64,000 bases of DNA from Lasiosphaeris hirsuta (lineage: Eukaryota; Ascomycota; Sordariomycetes; Sordariales; Lasiosphaeriaceae). This document shows, piece after piece, positions 11,455 through 21,666 of the stretch; within the stretch, counting starts at the first letter, position 1; the number at the start of each line of letters is the position of its first letter. The notes beneath the pieces were generated by a model, which was not told the DNA's origin, did not search any database, and was given only the letters and a program-made list of their open reading frames with translations. The position numbers and the translations under genes are program-made. Location: assembly GCA_030549175.1 (NCBI GenBank), contig JAUKUA010000002.1, forward strand, positions 3,224,001-3,288,000, in the 5' to 3' direction.

Positions 11455-11700
11455 AGTGGAGACTCCCAAGGTCAGGGTTCAGCGCATCCAGAACGATGAC
11501 GGTTCCGCCCTATACCCCGACCATCTCCCGTTCTATGACCCCTTGGAGAAGGTCGAGGGTATTGGCGAGTCCGGGCACTTTATCCAGGTATTTCCTGTGC
11601 TGGTGAAAAGGCCTATGAGCCAGAGCTGCGGCAAACGTTCGGCACCGACAGGCCAGAAATCGGTACATTTGCTCAAGCATTTGGCTAAAACATGAAAAGA
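11455..11700 (+). other. Fragmentary ORF, possibly the N-terminal part of a TauD-type dioxygenase
   Basis: An 80-codon open stretch contains ALYPDHLPFYDPLEKVE, which recalls the segment preceding the catalytic core in fungal TauD/TfdA-like 2-oxoglutarate dioxygenases. No catalytic HxD motif follows and the frame ends at 11695. It lies between a decayed transporter and a decayed regulator, so it may be another relic of the same cluster. Identification is weak. Confidence 0.2.
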
Positions 11701-11854
11701 AAGCCATCTGTCGGGTCCGTCAACTGCCAATAAGTGTTCCGCCATTCGTGCTATGCCTCGGCAAAATCGGCCACTGCCCAATGAACATTCCTTTCAGATG
11801 TAGAGCTGACCTCAGGAAACAACCCCTCCGAGGCGAAAATGTCGATTTCATCGC

Positions 11855-13490
11855 TCACAGCATGATGACTACTGCTTGGATGGTAACGAACACCGACAGC
11901 ACTCGCGGCGGTGATTCGGCTGTAGATATCTGGGTGAAATGACTCTCATGACGAGAGGAAGATCGAGATAGACTCGTCTCGGGAATTGGCTGGTTCGGTG
12001 TAAAAGAGCCCACAGGGTCAGTTTTCTCTTGCCCACCAGCTTGCTTGGAACCTCTCCTAGTACTTTCGAACAAATGCAACACGGATTGTGCATTCGGCCA
12101 GTACTCTGCAAACTCTCGTAGCGATGAGAAGGTGGCGTCGTAGCGTATCAGAGCTTGTAGGCTACGAGGGGATTCGATGTTCGGACCTCAATGTTGAGCT
12201 GGATGAGAGCTGCGAAGATGCAGTTGACTACGGAAATCCACAAACCGCGCGACTCACCTCCTTCGCAAATTCGCAAGAATATGGACTGGATGAATGCCAT
12301 GGCACATATTTCGGTATCTTCGCGCGTCGATTGTCCCTGCGGTGTGGACCGGTGGAGCAAAAGTGCCATATTGTACTAAAGTTGGAGACTGGTAGGTTAA
12401 ACCCCCTAACGAGGAAGTAGATTTAATGTGAAGCGTTTCTGGTAGACGTAATGACCACTCGGCAAGCGACTTGTCGAGCTCGTGTAGTGAGCATTGGCGA
12501 CTTTCTGGCGTCGATGCTAATCGAAAGCGCTTTCGCAGTCCTCTCGACATGATCACAGAAAGCTCGGTGGCTTGAATGTCATACACCATCCGGGTATTGA
12601 GGCCGCAGTTCTGGAAGTCGGACGGCTGAAGTGGCTTGACATCGCAATCCTCTAGACGGATCGACTGAGGCCGACCGTACTGAAGAGAGAGCAGCACATC
12701 GCATTGAGCAAGCTGATTGCACAATGGTATCGCAGTTACGCTCAAATCTCGCATCGAAATGGCCCTTGGCACGCCGAAAGAAAGCAGACTTCATCGGTTC
12801 TCGCTCAGCATGATCGTACAGCACATGCGCGCCTGCAACAAGAATGTCATGAGGCAGCAGGAGAAAGGGTGGGTTCTGCGGATCACGAACCTGATATTGG
12901 GCAATGAATAGGTCCTCATCGACAATCAGAAAGCCAGGATTGATGTGTGTGAAGTAGGCGTCCAGGAGTTGGTCCACAACACCGCGGGAGGGAAGCTGGA
13001 AGGTCTCAAATGGTAGTCGGTCCGGTTCATTTTAGGTCTCGCGGCAGGCAAGCTGATTCGTCGGGTAGTGGCAGACGCTGGTGGGCAAGGAAGTGGGTGT
13101 TAGCGACGTCGGCTCCTTCACAAACGCAATCCTTGCGTTTTCGTCAATGGGCCGCTCGGCAATGCGTAGCTGGTCAACAGACTCAATCAACCGGCGCTTG
13201 TAGGGGCTGGGGGGTCGCAGCGGTGCTTGGCATGCCCAAGAAGATGTGCCTTGGGCTGAGTAGTTCTCCAGTGTAGTTGGTGTTGGGATGGTTACGGGTG
13301 TGGAAATGGCATTTTTGGCCGCGGAGATGGAGATTGGCACCGGCCGTGATCTCCTCGACGAACGCTTCTGCTTCTGGTGAACTCGGCAATCGGCACCGCG
13401 CGACGCGCTCTAGCAGTTTGTGCAGGGAAACCTGACGTCAGGCGCGTCAACAGCGGACTTTGCGGGCATGGCATATGATGCGTGCCGCCC
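11855..13490 (-). pseudogene. Decayed Zn2Cys6 fungal transcription factor
   Basis: Reading the minus strand, a damaged zinc cluster is followed by the fungal-specific transcription-factor domain. CHARKVRC at about 13465 and FPCTNC at about 13425 fit half-sites of a Zn2Cys6 motif but lie in different frames, with stops between them. Then come LLDAYFTHINPGFLIVDE, FFRRAKGHFDARFERN, LLSLQYGRPQSIRLEDCDV, STPESRQCSLHELDKSLAEW, STREDTEICAMAF and IQLNIEVRTSNPLVAYKL. These lie in at least three frames, with shifts near 12740 and 12375 that no good intron explains. Intact relatives bind DNA through the zinc cluster and often regulate the metabolic genes beside them; here the likely targets were the neighbouring transporter and amidohydrolase. 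Confidence 0.75.
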
Positions 13491-13794
13491 TCGCTGGAAA
13501 TATTTGGTATCAGCTTTGCACGAAGAAATGGCAGGTCCCTGTCTGCTGTGCGTGCCTTCCCCGTGCCTCCCCACTCCACGACCCCTGGGCGACGATGACA
13601 GTTGCTTATCTTATCGCATTAGCAACACCTTATCGCGAGTATCGGCCACACTTTGCAGTTGGTTATTTGTCACGGATAGCGGACGGTGAGCGCCTTCGGT
13701 CTGATACAAAAGACACCTCAATGCCTTCCGGTTTTGGGATGCTATTGACTTGAAAGAAAGGTCTATCGACTGTTATTACAGAACTGTAATCAAA

Positions 13795-15399
13795 ATGGCA
13801 GGCTACGAGTACGACCTCGTCATCACCAACGGCGTTTGTGTCACGGCAGCGGACGTTGCGAGTTATGACATTGCCGTCAAGGATGAGAAAATAGTCCTCT
13901 TGGCTCCTTCCGGGAGTCTTGCCGGAGCGAACGCCGAGAAAATAATCGATGCTGAGGGCGGTTACATTACTGTGGGTTTCATCCTCCCTTTACTTCCCAC
14001 GAACTCCCCCTGATTAAAACGTAGCCAGGAGGTGTCGACTGCCATGTTCATCTCGAAGAGCCCGCCATGTTTGGCAAGGGTTCCTCTTCAGATACATACG
14101 AAACAGGTAAGTCGCACCAACGTCTATGCTACTCGTTGGCTAAACTTACATTGGTCAGGCACCAGATCTGCGATTGCGGGCGGGTGCACCACCATCGTCG
14201 GCTTCGCACCCCAACAGAAAAAGGAACCATCTCTTCTAAAGGCTCTCGCAGACACCCATGCCAGGGCGAAAGGAAACAGCTTCTGCGACTACGGCTTCCA
14301 CATGATGGTTGGCAACCCAAGCCCGGAGGCCCTCTCCGAGCTCAAGACGCTCAGCGAAAATGAAGGCATCACCTCCCTCAAAATTTACATGACCTATGCC
14401 GCCTTGCAAATCCGCGACGACCAGATCCTCTCGGTCCTTCTCGCAGCCCGCTCGAACCGCATGCTCACCATGATCCACGCCGAAAACGGCGACGTGCTCA
14501 ACTGGCTCACAGACCAGCTCGAGTCCAAAGGCCTCGTCGCCCCCAAATACCACTCCACCTCGCGCCCGACCATCCTCGAAGCCGAGGCCACCAACCGCGC
14601 CATCGCCCTCTCCTCCCTCATTGCTAACACACCCATCCTCCTCGTGCACGTCAGCGACCCCGGCGCGACCCTGCGCATCCGCCAGGCGCAGACCGCCGGC
14701 CAGCCTGTGTTTGCCGAGACGTGTCCCCAGTACCTCTTTTTGACGCGCGATGATCTCGACGCGCCTGGCTTCGAGGGCGCAAAGTGCGTGTGCTCGCCGC
14801 CGCCGCGTGACAAGGCGTCGCAGGACGCCATCTGGACGGGGCTAAGGAATGGGACGTTTACCGTGCTGAGCTCGGATCATTGTCCGTTCAACTACGACGA
14901 TGCGGAGAAGGGTAAGATGACGTGCATCACGGCGGAGAACCCCGTAGGCAAGTTTCGGGAGATTCCTAACGGGATTCCGGGCATTGAGACAAGGTTGCCG
15001 TTAGTGTTCTCATCGGGACGGCTTGCATTGACCAAATTTGTCGAGGTTGTTGCAGCGAATCCAGCCAAGTTGTATGGCCTGTATCCCCGCAAGGGATCGC
15101 TCATTCCCGGGGTGTCTGATGCTGATATCGTTGTGTGGTATCCCGAGGGTAGGCGGGATATCACGATTACAAACGAGATGTTGCACCACGCGACGGATTA
15201 TACGCCCTATGAGGGCCGCACGGTTGGCAACTGGCCTAGATTCACCATTATCAGGGGCAAGGTTGTTTGGGATCGAGATAACGGAGGTGTTGTGGGCGAA
15301 AAGACGTTTGGCAAGTTTTTCAAAAGGGGTCCGAGTTCGTTGGGTAGGATATGGGAGACTGCGCAAAAGCAAGGTGCTTTTGATGTAGCCACTCTATAG
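13795..15399 (+). CDS. Dihydropyrimidinase / hydantoinase (cyclic amidohydrolase)
   Basis: Three exons, 13795-13971, 14025-14106 and 14159-15399, give 499 aa, the usual size. The binuclear metal site of the family is complete: HVH at residues 66-68, the carboxylated lysine K161 in SLKIYMTY, H193 in MIHAEN, H250 in LVHVSD and D326 in SSDHCPF. The reaction is hydrolytic opening of a cyclic diamide such as dihydropyrimidine, hydantoin or a related imide; the exact substrate cannot be read from sequence. It is the only intact member of a run of broken genes (transporter, Zn2Cys6 regulator), so it may have lost its dedicated uptake and control. A short N-terminal beta-rich region and a C-terminal extension match relatives. 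No signal peptide is seen, suggesting a cytosolic enzyme. Confidence 0.92.
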
Positions 15400-15709
15400 G
15401 AAAGAGAATACGAATAATGGGTAGTGTTGTTCGCCATTCCCGTCCCTCCAGTTCACCAACGGCGGACGCTAGGCCCGTCTCGGCCATTCCGCCAAATCCT
15501 ACCCAACTTGAACTCCACCCCAAACGACCTGCTCAGGGGTCAGAGGTCGTGGAGCATAGGTTTATTTAACTATCTTCTACCGAGAACGGCAACGTGTCTC
15601 GTGTTTTCTTTGACCAAGCCAGAGTTGGCGCCGTGATGGTAGCCGCTCCGTTCCTGAAAAACTGTGATAGCTCGCCCCTCGCAGCAGCCACGCCCTTTTG
15701 CTGATACAG
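15400..15709. other. Intergenic region
   Basis: Downstream of the amidohydrolase; nothing recognised. Confidence 0.4.
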
Positions 15710-16407
15710 ATGATCCACCCCAAGATCTCCGCAACCTGGATTATTACCAAGCTGTACCGAACCAAGGTAATACCAAACGATACCGCCCAGTACGCTGCCC
15801 TTGCACTCTTTGTATTAGTGTTTAGGGACCGCATCGGTGATGGAAGAGATGATACTATGTGAGTGGCGCCCCTTCTAGCTCACCAACTTACTTTACTGCT
15901 AGCGGCTCGAAACACGTGTCATCCCCTTACCATAGTCGCCAATGGACGCCGCCCAAAACGGCAGGGTTTCCCGAATACTTAAAAAAGATTGGACCTGCGT
16001 GGGTGAACATGACCTTGGAGGCAAATAAGCGGCTCTGGGGCGGCTCTGATGAGAGCATCAAGTATTTGACTACAATAATGTCGAATGGTAGGATGATTTC
16101 AGGACGTCGAGAGGGGGACCCACACACCTATACCGGAAACGATTATCCAGAGAATACTGCCTTGATTACAAGGGTCTTCTACTCCTTCATCATCCCGTTC
16201 TTCTGGTCTGCATCCGGGTCCGGAGCTTTTATCCTGGACTCGGGCTTCGACTGCGAACACACGGACCTGCTCACTCCGACCTGGATGGCCTCTGATGTTG
16301 CGCATGCCACATGGAGCTGTTACAACAATAAGCTATGCTATTTTGTCTCCTCCAAGACGGACTCAGGCAATCAGTTCTTGCTAGGCTACGTTCCCCTGCA
16401 ACAATGA
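15710..16407 (+). pseudogene. Fragment of an unrecognised, probably extracellular, fungal protein
   Basis: An open stretch from an ATG at 15710 to 15858 splices (donor gtgagt, acceptor gctag at 15902) in frame to 15903-16407. It contains coherent protein-like sequence: NDTAQYAALALFVLVFRDRI, GFPEYLKKIGPAWVNMTLEA, NKRLWGGSDESIKYL, then FYSFIIPFFWSASGSGAF and several cysteines (DCEHTD, SCYNNKLCY). The composition suggests a large secreted protein. The frame ends abruptly after YVPLQQ, with no clear continuation, and no signal peptide was found at the 5' end, so this is probably a remnant missing both ends. I do not recognise the function. Confidence 0.4.
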
Positions 16408-17075
16408 CGGAGGAGCAACCTTTGCCGATATCAGCGGAGTTGGGAGGCGCTTTACAACGCTTGCGGAGGGACTCTGGTGTGCGCATGGGATCAAATTTTT
16501 TTTCGCTGTGGTGTTCTCTTTACTGTGATGCAATGAGCAATGATATTGCAAACAGCAAATACCTCGTCCCAAATGTAACTAATAGACTGAGCAAAACGCA
16601 ATCTCCAGAGGTTCTAGGATTGTCCTTGCTAGCATAAGGTAGGCAATTATGCAATAATCATAATTTGGTTTCAAACAGGAACATGGTAGGATTTGGCGTA
16701 TGGCAGTATGATGCCAACCTGGAATTGAACGCCAGCGGCGGGGTTGACAGGGCGCGGACTTTGGGGGGCGTTTCACCCTAGATTTGCGGGTGGAGTTCAA
16801 ATAAACATTTGGCGGAATTTAGAGCGGACTTTGGCAATGGTGGACTTTGTGGTGGATCCGGGGTTGAACGGGATGGAGTTTGGTGCTGCTCTAGTTGTAG
16901 CATATTTTTGGGGGCCCATTGTTTTTAGGGGATATGTAAGTGACATATAAAGAGACTGCAATAGCCACTTTCCTCTTCGCATTTAAGTCTTCATTCTTCT
17001 CCCATCAAGTCCTTGTGCACAGGTACGTACCGCAGTCAACTTCTTCTACCAGCTTCAAATCACATCATCACCAAC
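16408..17075. other. Intergenic region upstream of the NmrA-like gene
   Basis: No gene seen. The last 130 bases carry the TATA-like element listed separately and a pyrimidine-rich leader. Confidence 0.4.
16946..16951 (+). promoter_or_regulatory. TATA-box-like element of the NmrA-like gene
   Basis: TATAAA lies 130 bases upstream of the ATG at 17076 and is followed by a pyrimidine-rich stretch, as in many fungal promoters. Assigned by position only. Confidence 0.4.
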
Positions 17076-18370
17076 ATGGTCAAGATTGCTATCGCCGGCG
17101 GCTCCTCGCGTAAGTCGCTACTGCTCATATCCAATTGTGACATCTCTCCAAGCAGGTAGAACTACTTGAAAGTCCTGACATGTCAAAACAGAGGTCGCTC
17201 ATGAGGTCATCGATGCCCTCGTGGCTCGTGGAGGGCACGACATCACTCTGTTGTTTCGAAAGGTACAAGAAAGAGTCAAAGACAGAAAAATCTCAACCCG
17301 GATTGCTAATGCATTCATGTGCTGTCAGGATCCCGACCCAAAGGACACGGTTGAGGGGACAAGCTGGGCTAAAGCCAACTACTCGGACAAAGAGGCCCTC
17401 ACTGAGTTCCTTAAGGGATTCCATACAGTTCTCTCTTTTATTGATCCCCGCCGCGACGTTAGCGGTGAGGTGCAGAAGAACCTAATTGATGCGTCGATCA
17501 CGGCCGGAGTAAAGCGCTTTGCGCCGGCAGAGTGGGGAGCGTGAGTTTTTTCCGCTTGTACGTAATAAAGGGAGGACGTATGTTTTTGCTGACGCTTTTC
17601 TTGTAGTGCCGTCACCACGAGTAGTGCAGCCGATGGCAAGGACGTCATTCGTGAGTACCTCAGGGAAGTCAACAAGGACAAAAAGGTATGAAGACGCCTG
17701 TTTGCAAGTACATCTTGATTCTTACCACTTGTTTCAGGTTCTGGAGTACTGCCTTTTCCAGTGCGGCGGCTTCATGAACTACCTCAGCTCCCCCTATATT
17801 GGGGCCAAGCACATTGCTCAGGTCAATACTTGGTATGACTTTGAGAACTGCCGCGCTCTCGTCATTGAGGGCCTCGAAGACAAGGCCCAGATGACCTTCA
17901 CCAAGGTGGAGGACCTCGCTAGAATCGTGGCCAGGGCCGTCGAGTATGAGGGCGAGTGGCCGACTCTCGGTGGTGTCAACGGGGGCACTCTCAGCTCTGC
18001 CCAAATCATCGCGCTGGGCGAGAAAATCAGGGGTTTGTCTCCTTTACCATGGGAAAAATATGGCTCCGATGGCTCTAGTTGCTAACTGTATGTATGATGT
18101 GTGTTAGGCAAACCATTCCAAGTCGAGAGATTGAAGACGGAAGACTTGGAAATGGGGCAGCTCATATCTACGTGGATCCCTCTCTTCCACCACCCTGCTA
18201 TCCCGGAAGACCAAGTCGAGGCTATTTCGAGACACTTTCTTATCGCCGCGTTCTTGGCCAAGCTGTCTGGCGGCCATGTTGTTTCCGACGAGTGGAATAA
18301 GTTGCTGCCAGACTATGTGTTTACCAGCATGGAGCAATTCTTGACCGATGTTTGGACTGGCAAGCCGTAA
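17076..18370 (+). CDS. NmrA-like / isoflavone-reductase-like NAD(P)-binding protein
   Basis: Six exons, 17076-17109, 17192-17262, 17329-17540, 17607-17685, 17738-18032 and 18108-18370, give 317 aa; all phases fit. The N-terminus MVKIAIAGGSSQ is the Rossmann dinucleotide-binding loop of the NmrA/isoflavone-reductase branch of short-chain dehydrogenases. It is followed by the family-typical VAHEVIDALVARG, a mid-region with GVKRFAPAEWGA and a C-terminal substrate domain with KVEDLARIVARAVEY. Members are either reductases of aromatic metabolites or redox sensors that bind NAD(P). This one has no neighbour that suggests a pathway. The first exon encodes only 11 residues, as is common in this family. 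Confidence 0.88.
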
Positions 18371-18630
18371 AATGCTAGAGGCTTTTGTTGCCCAATAAAC
18401 CGTCTCCATTCAACACATAGCAATCCAACTCATCTGCCGCGGCGTACCGTGAAATCACACCCGGTGATGGAATGCGGTGAAACGGAGGATGAAGAAGCCC
18501 GTGACGACAGGGGCCGGCGTCTCTGTCCGAGAGAGGCCCAACAGTGGCAAAAAGGAGATGTAGCAGGGCGGTAAAACCGACCTGCAAACTGAATCCCACT
18601 TCTGTTCTAGATGTTGAGGCAAGAGCTCTA

Positions 18631-18669
18631 GAAAAGCTTACCTAATCATGCAACCACCTGACTTTGCAA
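18631..18669 (+). repeat. Left terminal inverted repeat of the Fot1/pogo-type element
   Basis: Begins gaaaagcttacctaatcatg and pairs with 20474-20512 in inverse orientation with one mismatch (a C/G difference near 18655). The TA target dinucleotide is at 18629-18630. Confidence 0.95.
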
Positions 18670-18752
18670 GATGATCTACGCGGGCACCCCCAATCTTCAC
18701 CATGTCACAACACATCCATTTCTACAGTAAATCCTATGGTACAAAATGTTTT

Positions 18753-20469
18753 CTACATCTCTTCGACCTCATGAAGCCTATCCAGGCCATGAATAATCAT
18801 ATCATGGACCTCCTCAATAACTGGCGCGGGGTCCGTACGCCTGACCACCCTCCTTCGCTTGGGGGGGTTGTGAGCCGCTTCCTCAGCCTCGATGATATCC
18901 ACTATCCGCGCAAACTTACCGTTTGGAGGCTCACGGACTCTCTTCTTAATGTGTGGTTCCGCAGCACGTGAATCCTCCTCCAAACGGTCGTTTTCCACTT
19001 GCAAACCAGCCCTCTCTACGTTGCCTTCGTCAAGTGCCTTTTCTACCTTACGAAGGAGGGCCCTGACTGTGCGATTGCTAGGGCTAACGTTGCCTGTAAC
19101 CCTAGTCAAGGCCGTACGAACGTCCTGGCTATTCTTAGGAGTCTTGAAAACCGTGGGGTCTGGAAGGGGGTAGATCTCAGGGGTGGGGGTACGCTCAACA
19201 GGGAGGGGGGGCGTCCCCAACCACTGCCTCACGGTCATCTGTGACCTCACGAGGGTAGAAAGGCTAGATACCGGTCTTTTTGAAGCCACTCCTTATATTC
19301 CGAGGGCTACAGCCACGCCGGGAGGCGTCTCTGTAACAGAGTAGGAACCATTATTTGTTGGCCGGAGCTGAGTTTCGGCAGTAGGCAAGATACTTTGTAT
19401 TTTGCCTGAAATAGTTCTTTAGAGCCGAGAAAACGCCTCGGTCTAGGGGCTGAGTCTTATGGGAGGCGTGAGGCGGCAGAAACAGTACGAAAACCCTATT
19501 AGAGTAGGCGGTATAAAGGAATTCCTCCGTATCGTGACTGTTGTAGCCGTCCAGAATAAGCAGGTGCCATTCCAAGGTGTTCAGGGGCTTAGTTTCCGGC
19601 AGATAGATTTCCGTGAGCTATTTCAACGCAATAACCCCATTGCTCCAACCAGTAGGCGAGTAATCGTACTTCCAATCGCGAATATCCTCGTGATTTTTAA
19701 CCTATTTAGGATACTATTGGCCTTATAGTGAAGCCCCAGAAAAGACGATAGCTGGTGTAAGTCTTCTGCAATCTATAGTAACCGTTTCAAGAATAGATAC
19801 CCAAGTCTTACTCTCAGAGGACGTCACAAGGGACCTACTAGTAGTAGAATCACCTATAACGGTCCCGGCGCGAGTCTAGACCTCCTACATGCCGTGTTCG
19901 TCCATATTGGTGATGTTCCGAGGAGGGATATTTTTGGCATCTAACTGAGTCTTCAAACGCTGGTAGAAATCGTCATACGCGGCCTTGGTGAATCCGCGCG
20001 TACGAGCTGTATCCAACGGTGCCGATGGCTTCGTTTTCACACGATCGTGGCGGCGTAGGAAGTGGTCTACCCAACGGTAGCCAACTGGCCGATGATTATC
20101 TCCTTCAGCCAGTACTAATGAGGCCATTCTGGAGAGTTGGGCCTTGTTTGGAGCGTGCCCAGCGGCATCTTCCTAAAGGAACCAGTCGACTAGGAACCTC
20201 TCCTACACTGGAGATAACCTCATTCGGTCTACCTTGCTGGCTTTGGCGGAGGTAGTGCCGCGCATGCGCCGACTCAGGGTTGAGGGGTAGACTTCGTATA
20301 AAGCCGCTACGGCGGCCTGCGTCTCGCCATTTGCAACGGCTTCAATTGCGGACGCGATATTGGCTTCATAAACACTAGCCGTCCTGAAAATTTGGTGTGG
20401 TTTGGAGCAAAACTGGGGGAATGGTGGTAGTCGGAAATGAAGGGGTTGTCGCTTAGGGGTGCCGATCAC
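18753..20469 (-). pseudogene. Transposase (DDE_1, Fot1/pogo type), inactivated
   Basis: The order of domains is normal: an N-terminal helix-turn-helix (AVAALYEVYPSTLSRRMRG), a CENP-B-like DNA-binding region (GYRWVDHFLRRHDRVKTKP), then the catalytic core with its three acidic positions in NMDEHGM, LILDGYNSHDTEEF and TQPLDRGVFSALKNYF. A C-terminal part with NIRSGFKKTGI follows. Stops interrupt it where relatives or codon context call for Gln or Trp: two TAG after MDEHGM, TAA and TAG in the central region, TAG after the first ALK, TAG after KTGI. These are single C-to-T (or G-to-A) changes, the signature of RIP. One small frameshift precedes the last 180 codons. Confidence 0.88.
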
Positions 20470-20473
20470 AATG

Positions 20474-20512
20474 TTGCAAAGTCAGGTCGTTGCATGATTA
20501 GGTAAGCTTTTC
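20474..20512 (-). repeat. Right terminal inverted repeat of the Fot1/pogo-type element
   Basis: Reverse complement of the left repeat with one mismatch. The second TA copy is at 20513-20514. Confidence 0.95.
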
Positions 20513-20927
20513 TATATGATGGTCTTGTTGGAAGGCGCGCGAGACCAAGCTGTCTTCGGTTAGTGACTGGCATTATGATTGAATTCATCCCAAGGCAGTC
20601 CAGTCACCAACCAGTCTATAGTAGACGAAGCAACCTGATTTCTATCCCCTTGAGAGCCCTCAAGCTCAGGTATTGACTTAGTATAGGCTTGGTATTTGCG
20701 AAAGCCTCGACCAATCTAAATACTCGATCTAGCTCGATATTCTAAATATCGATTGGCTCGATGAATATCCTTCCATATTGCCAAAGCCCGTCTAAAAGAT
20801 CTGACCCTGCAAACCTCCCCTTCTCACAACCTACATTGACCGACAGCCAATCAGCGTCGCGCCACCGTCGTCCTGCTCTCGACATCACTTCTTTGGCTTA
20901 GACCTCAAATTCCAACGTGTTAGCACG
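20513..20927. other. Intergenic region beside the transposon
   Basis: AT-rich stretch (around 20690-20800 with several tctaaata/tcgatat motifs) with no gene seen. Confidence 0.4.
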
Positions 20928-21568
20928 ATGCCTGACAAGAGTCGACCCATACTACTCTCTTCAGATGATGAACAACTGGCTCATGCTACGAAAATTGTCC
21001 GGCGAAGCAAAAGAGTCAGGAAGGCCCCCCCCCCTCCGATAGAAAACCCGTGTTCGCCATGCATCTTCCAATTACAGACCGATCGGCTGCACGTATGCCG
21101 TGACGCGGGTCTAGGCGACTGATGTGTCTGGTGTTGCACTTTAGGCTGCATCTGCATGCCTCCCCCTCACTGACGCGCGCCACGAGGTGAAGGAGGCGAA
21201 CGAGGCTCTCCGTGCCGCCGAAGTCTTCCCAGAGCTCCCTCCCGAACAACAAGCAAACCACAATGAACAGAAGAAACTGGACGACGCTGTTGCAGTCTAT
21301 CTACGCAAATCCCGCCACATCGCTACCCACAAGCGCAAGTACCGCGAGGATCGAGACCACTCCCCTCGCCCCTCGCCTGCGGCACGCCCTATCGAACGAC
21401 AACTACCTCGAACTGCTCGGTGATCGTGTGGAGTCAATCGATGATCGCATTGGGTCGATGGAAGCGACAAAACAATTGCAGACTGAGGTGGTCGAAAAGG
21501 AGGAGGCTGCGGAGCTTGCGCTTCCATTAGAGCTTAAGAAAGAGCACAACAGAGCAGTGCACTGGTAG
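20928..21568 (+). pseudogene. Degenerate gene with Cys-rich motif and coiled-coil tail
   Basis: Starts MPDKSRPILLSSDDEQ with a basic patch RRSKRVRKAPPPP, then a CxxC-type pattern: PCSPC, LHVC, then (after a TGA at 21120) CVWC and C-I-C before MPPP. The spacing resembles the small C-x2-C...C-x2-C binding module seen in some fungal proteins. Downstream, from about 21178, a charged helical region (EVKEANEALRAAEVFPELPP) continues in another frame, and a frameshift near 21420 leads to NDNYLELLGDRVESIDDRIG and an EKEEAAELALPLELKKEH tail ending at 21568. At least one stop and one frameshift argue for decay. The family is not recognised. Confidence 0.35.
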
Positions 21569-21666
21569 CTTGGAGCTTCTGGATCGGAAAGAGGAAAGAG
21601 GAAATAACCAAAGGGCTGGATGACAAATTTCACTGATGTACATAGACCCAGCCATCAGTCTATCAG

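Larger units (their letters stand above)
18631..20512 (-). mobile_element. Fot1/pogo-type Tc1-mariner DNA transposon, complete but inactivated by RIP-like mutation
   Basis: The element is bounded by 39-bp inverted repeats that match at 38 of 39 positions and is flanked by TA on both sides, the target duplication of the Tc1/mariner superfamily. Its length, 1,882 bp, is close to that of Fot1 elements. The single transposase gene runs on the minus strand and is full of stops. Boundaries are seen directly in the sequence; the family name follows from the protein. Confidence 0.93.
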
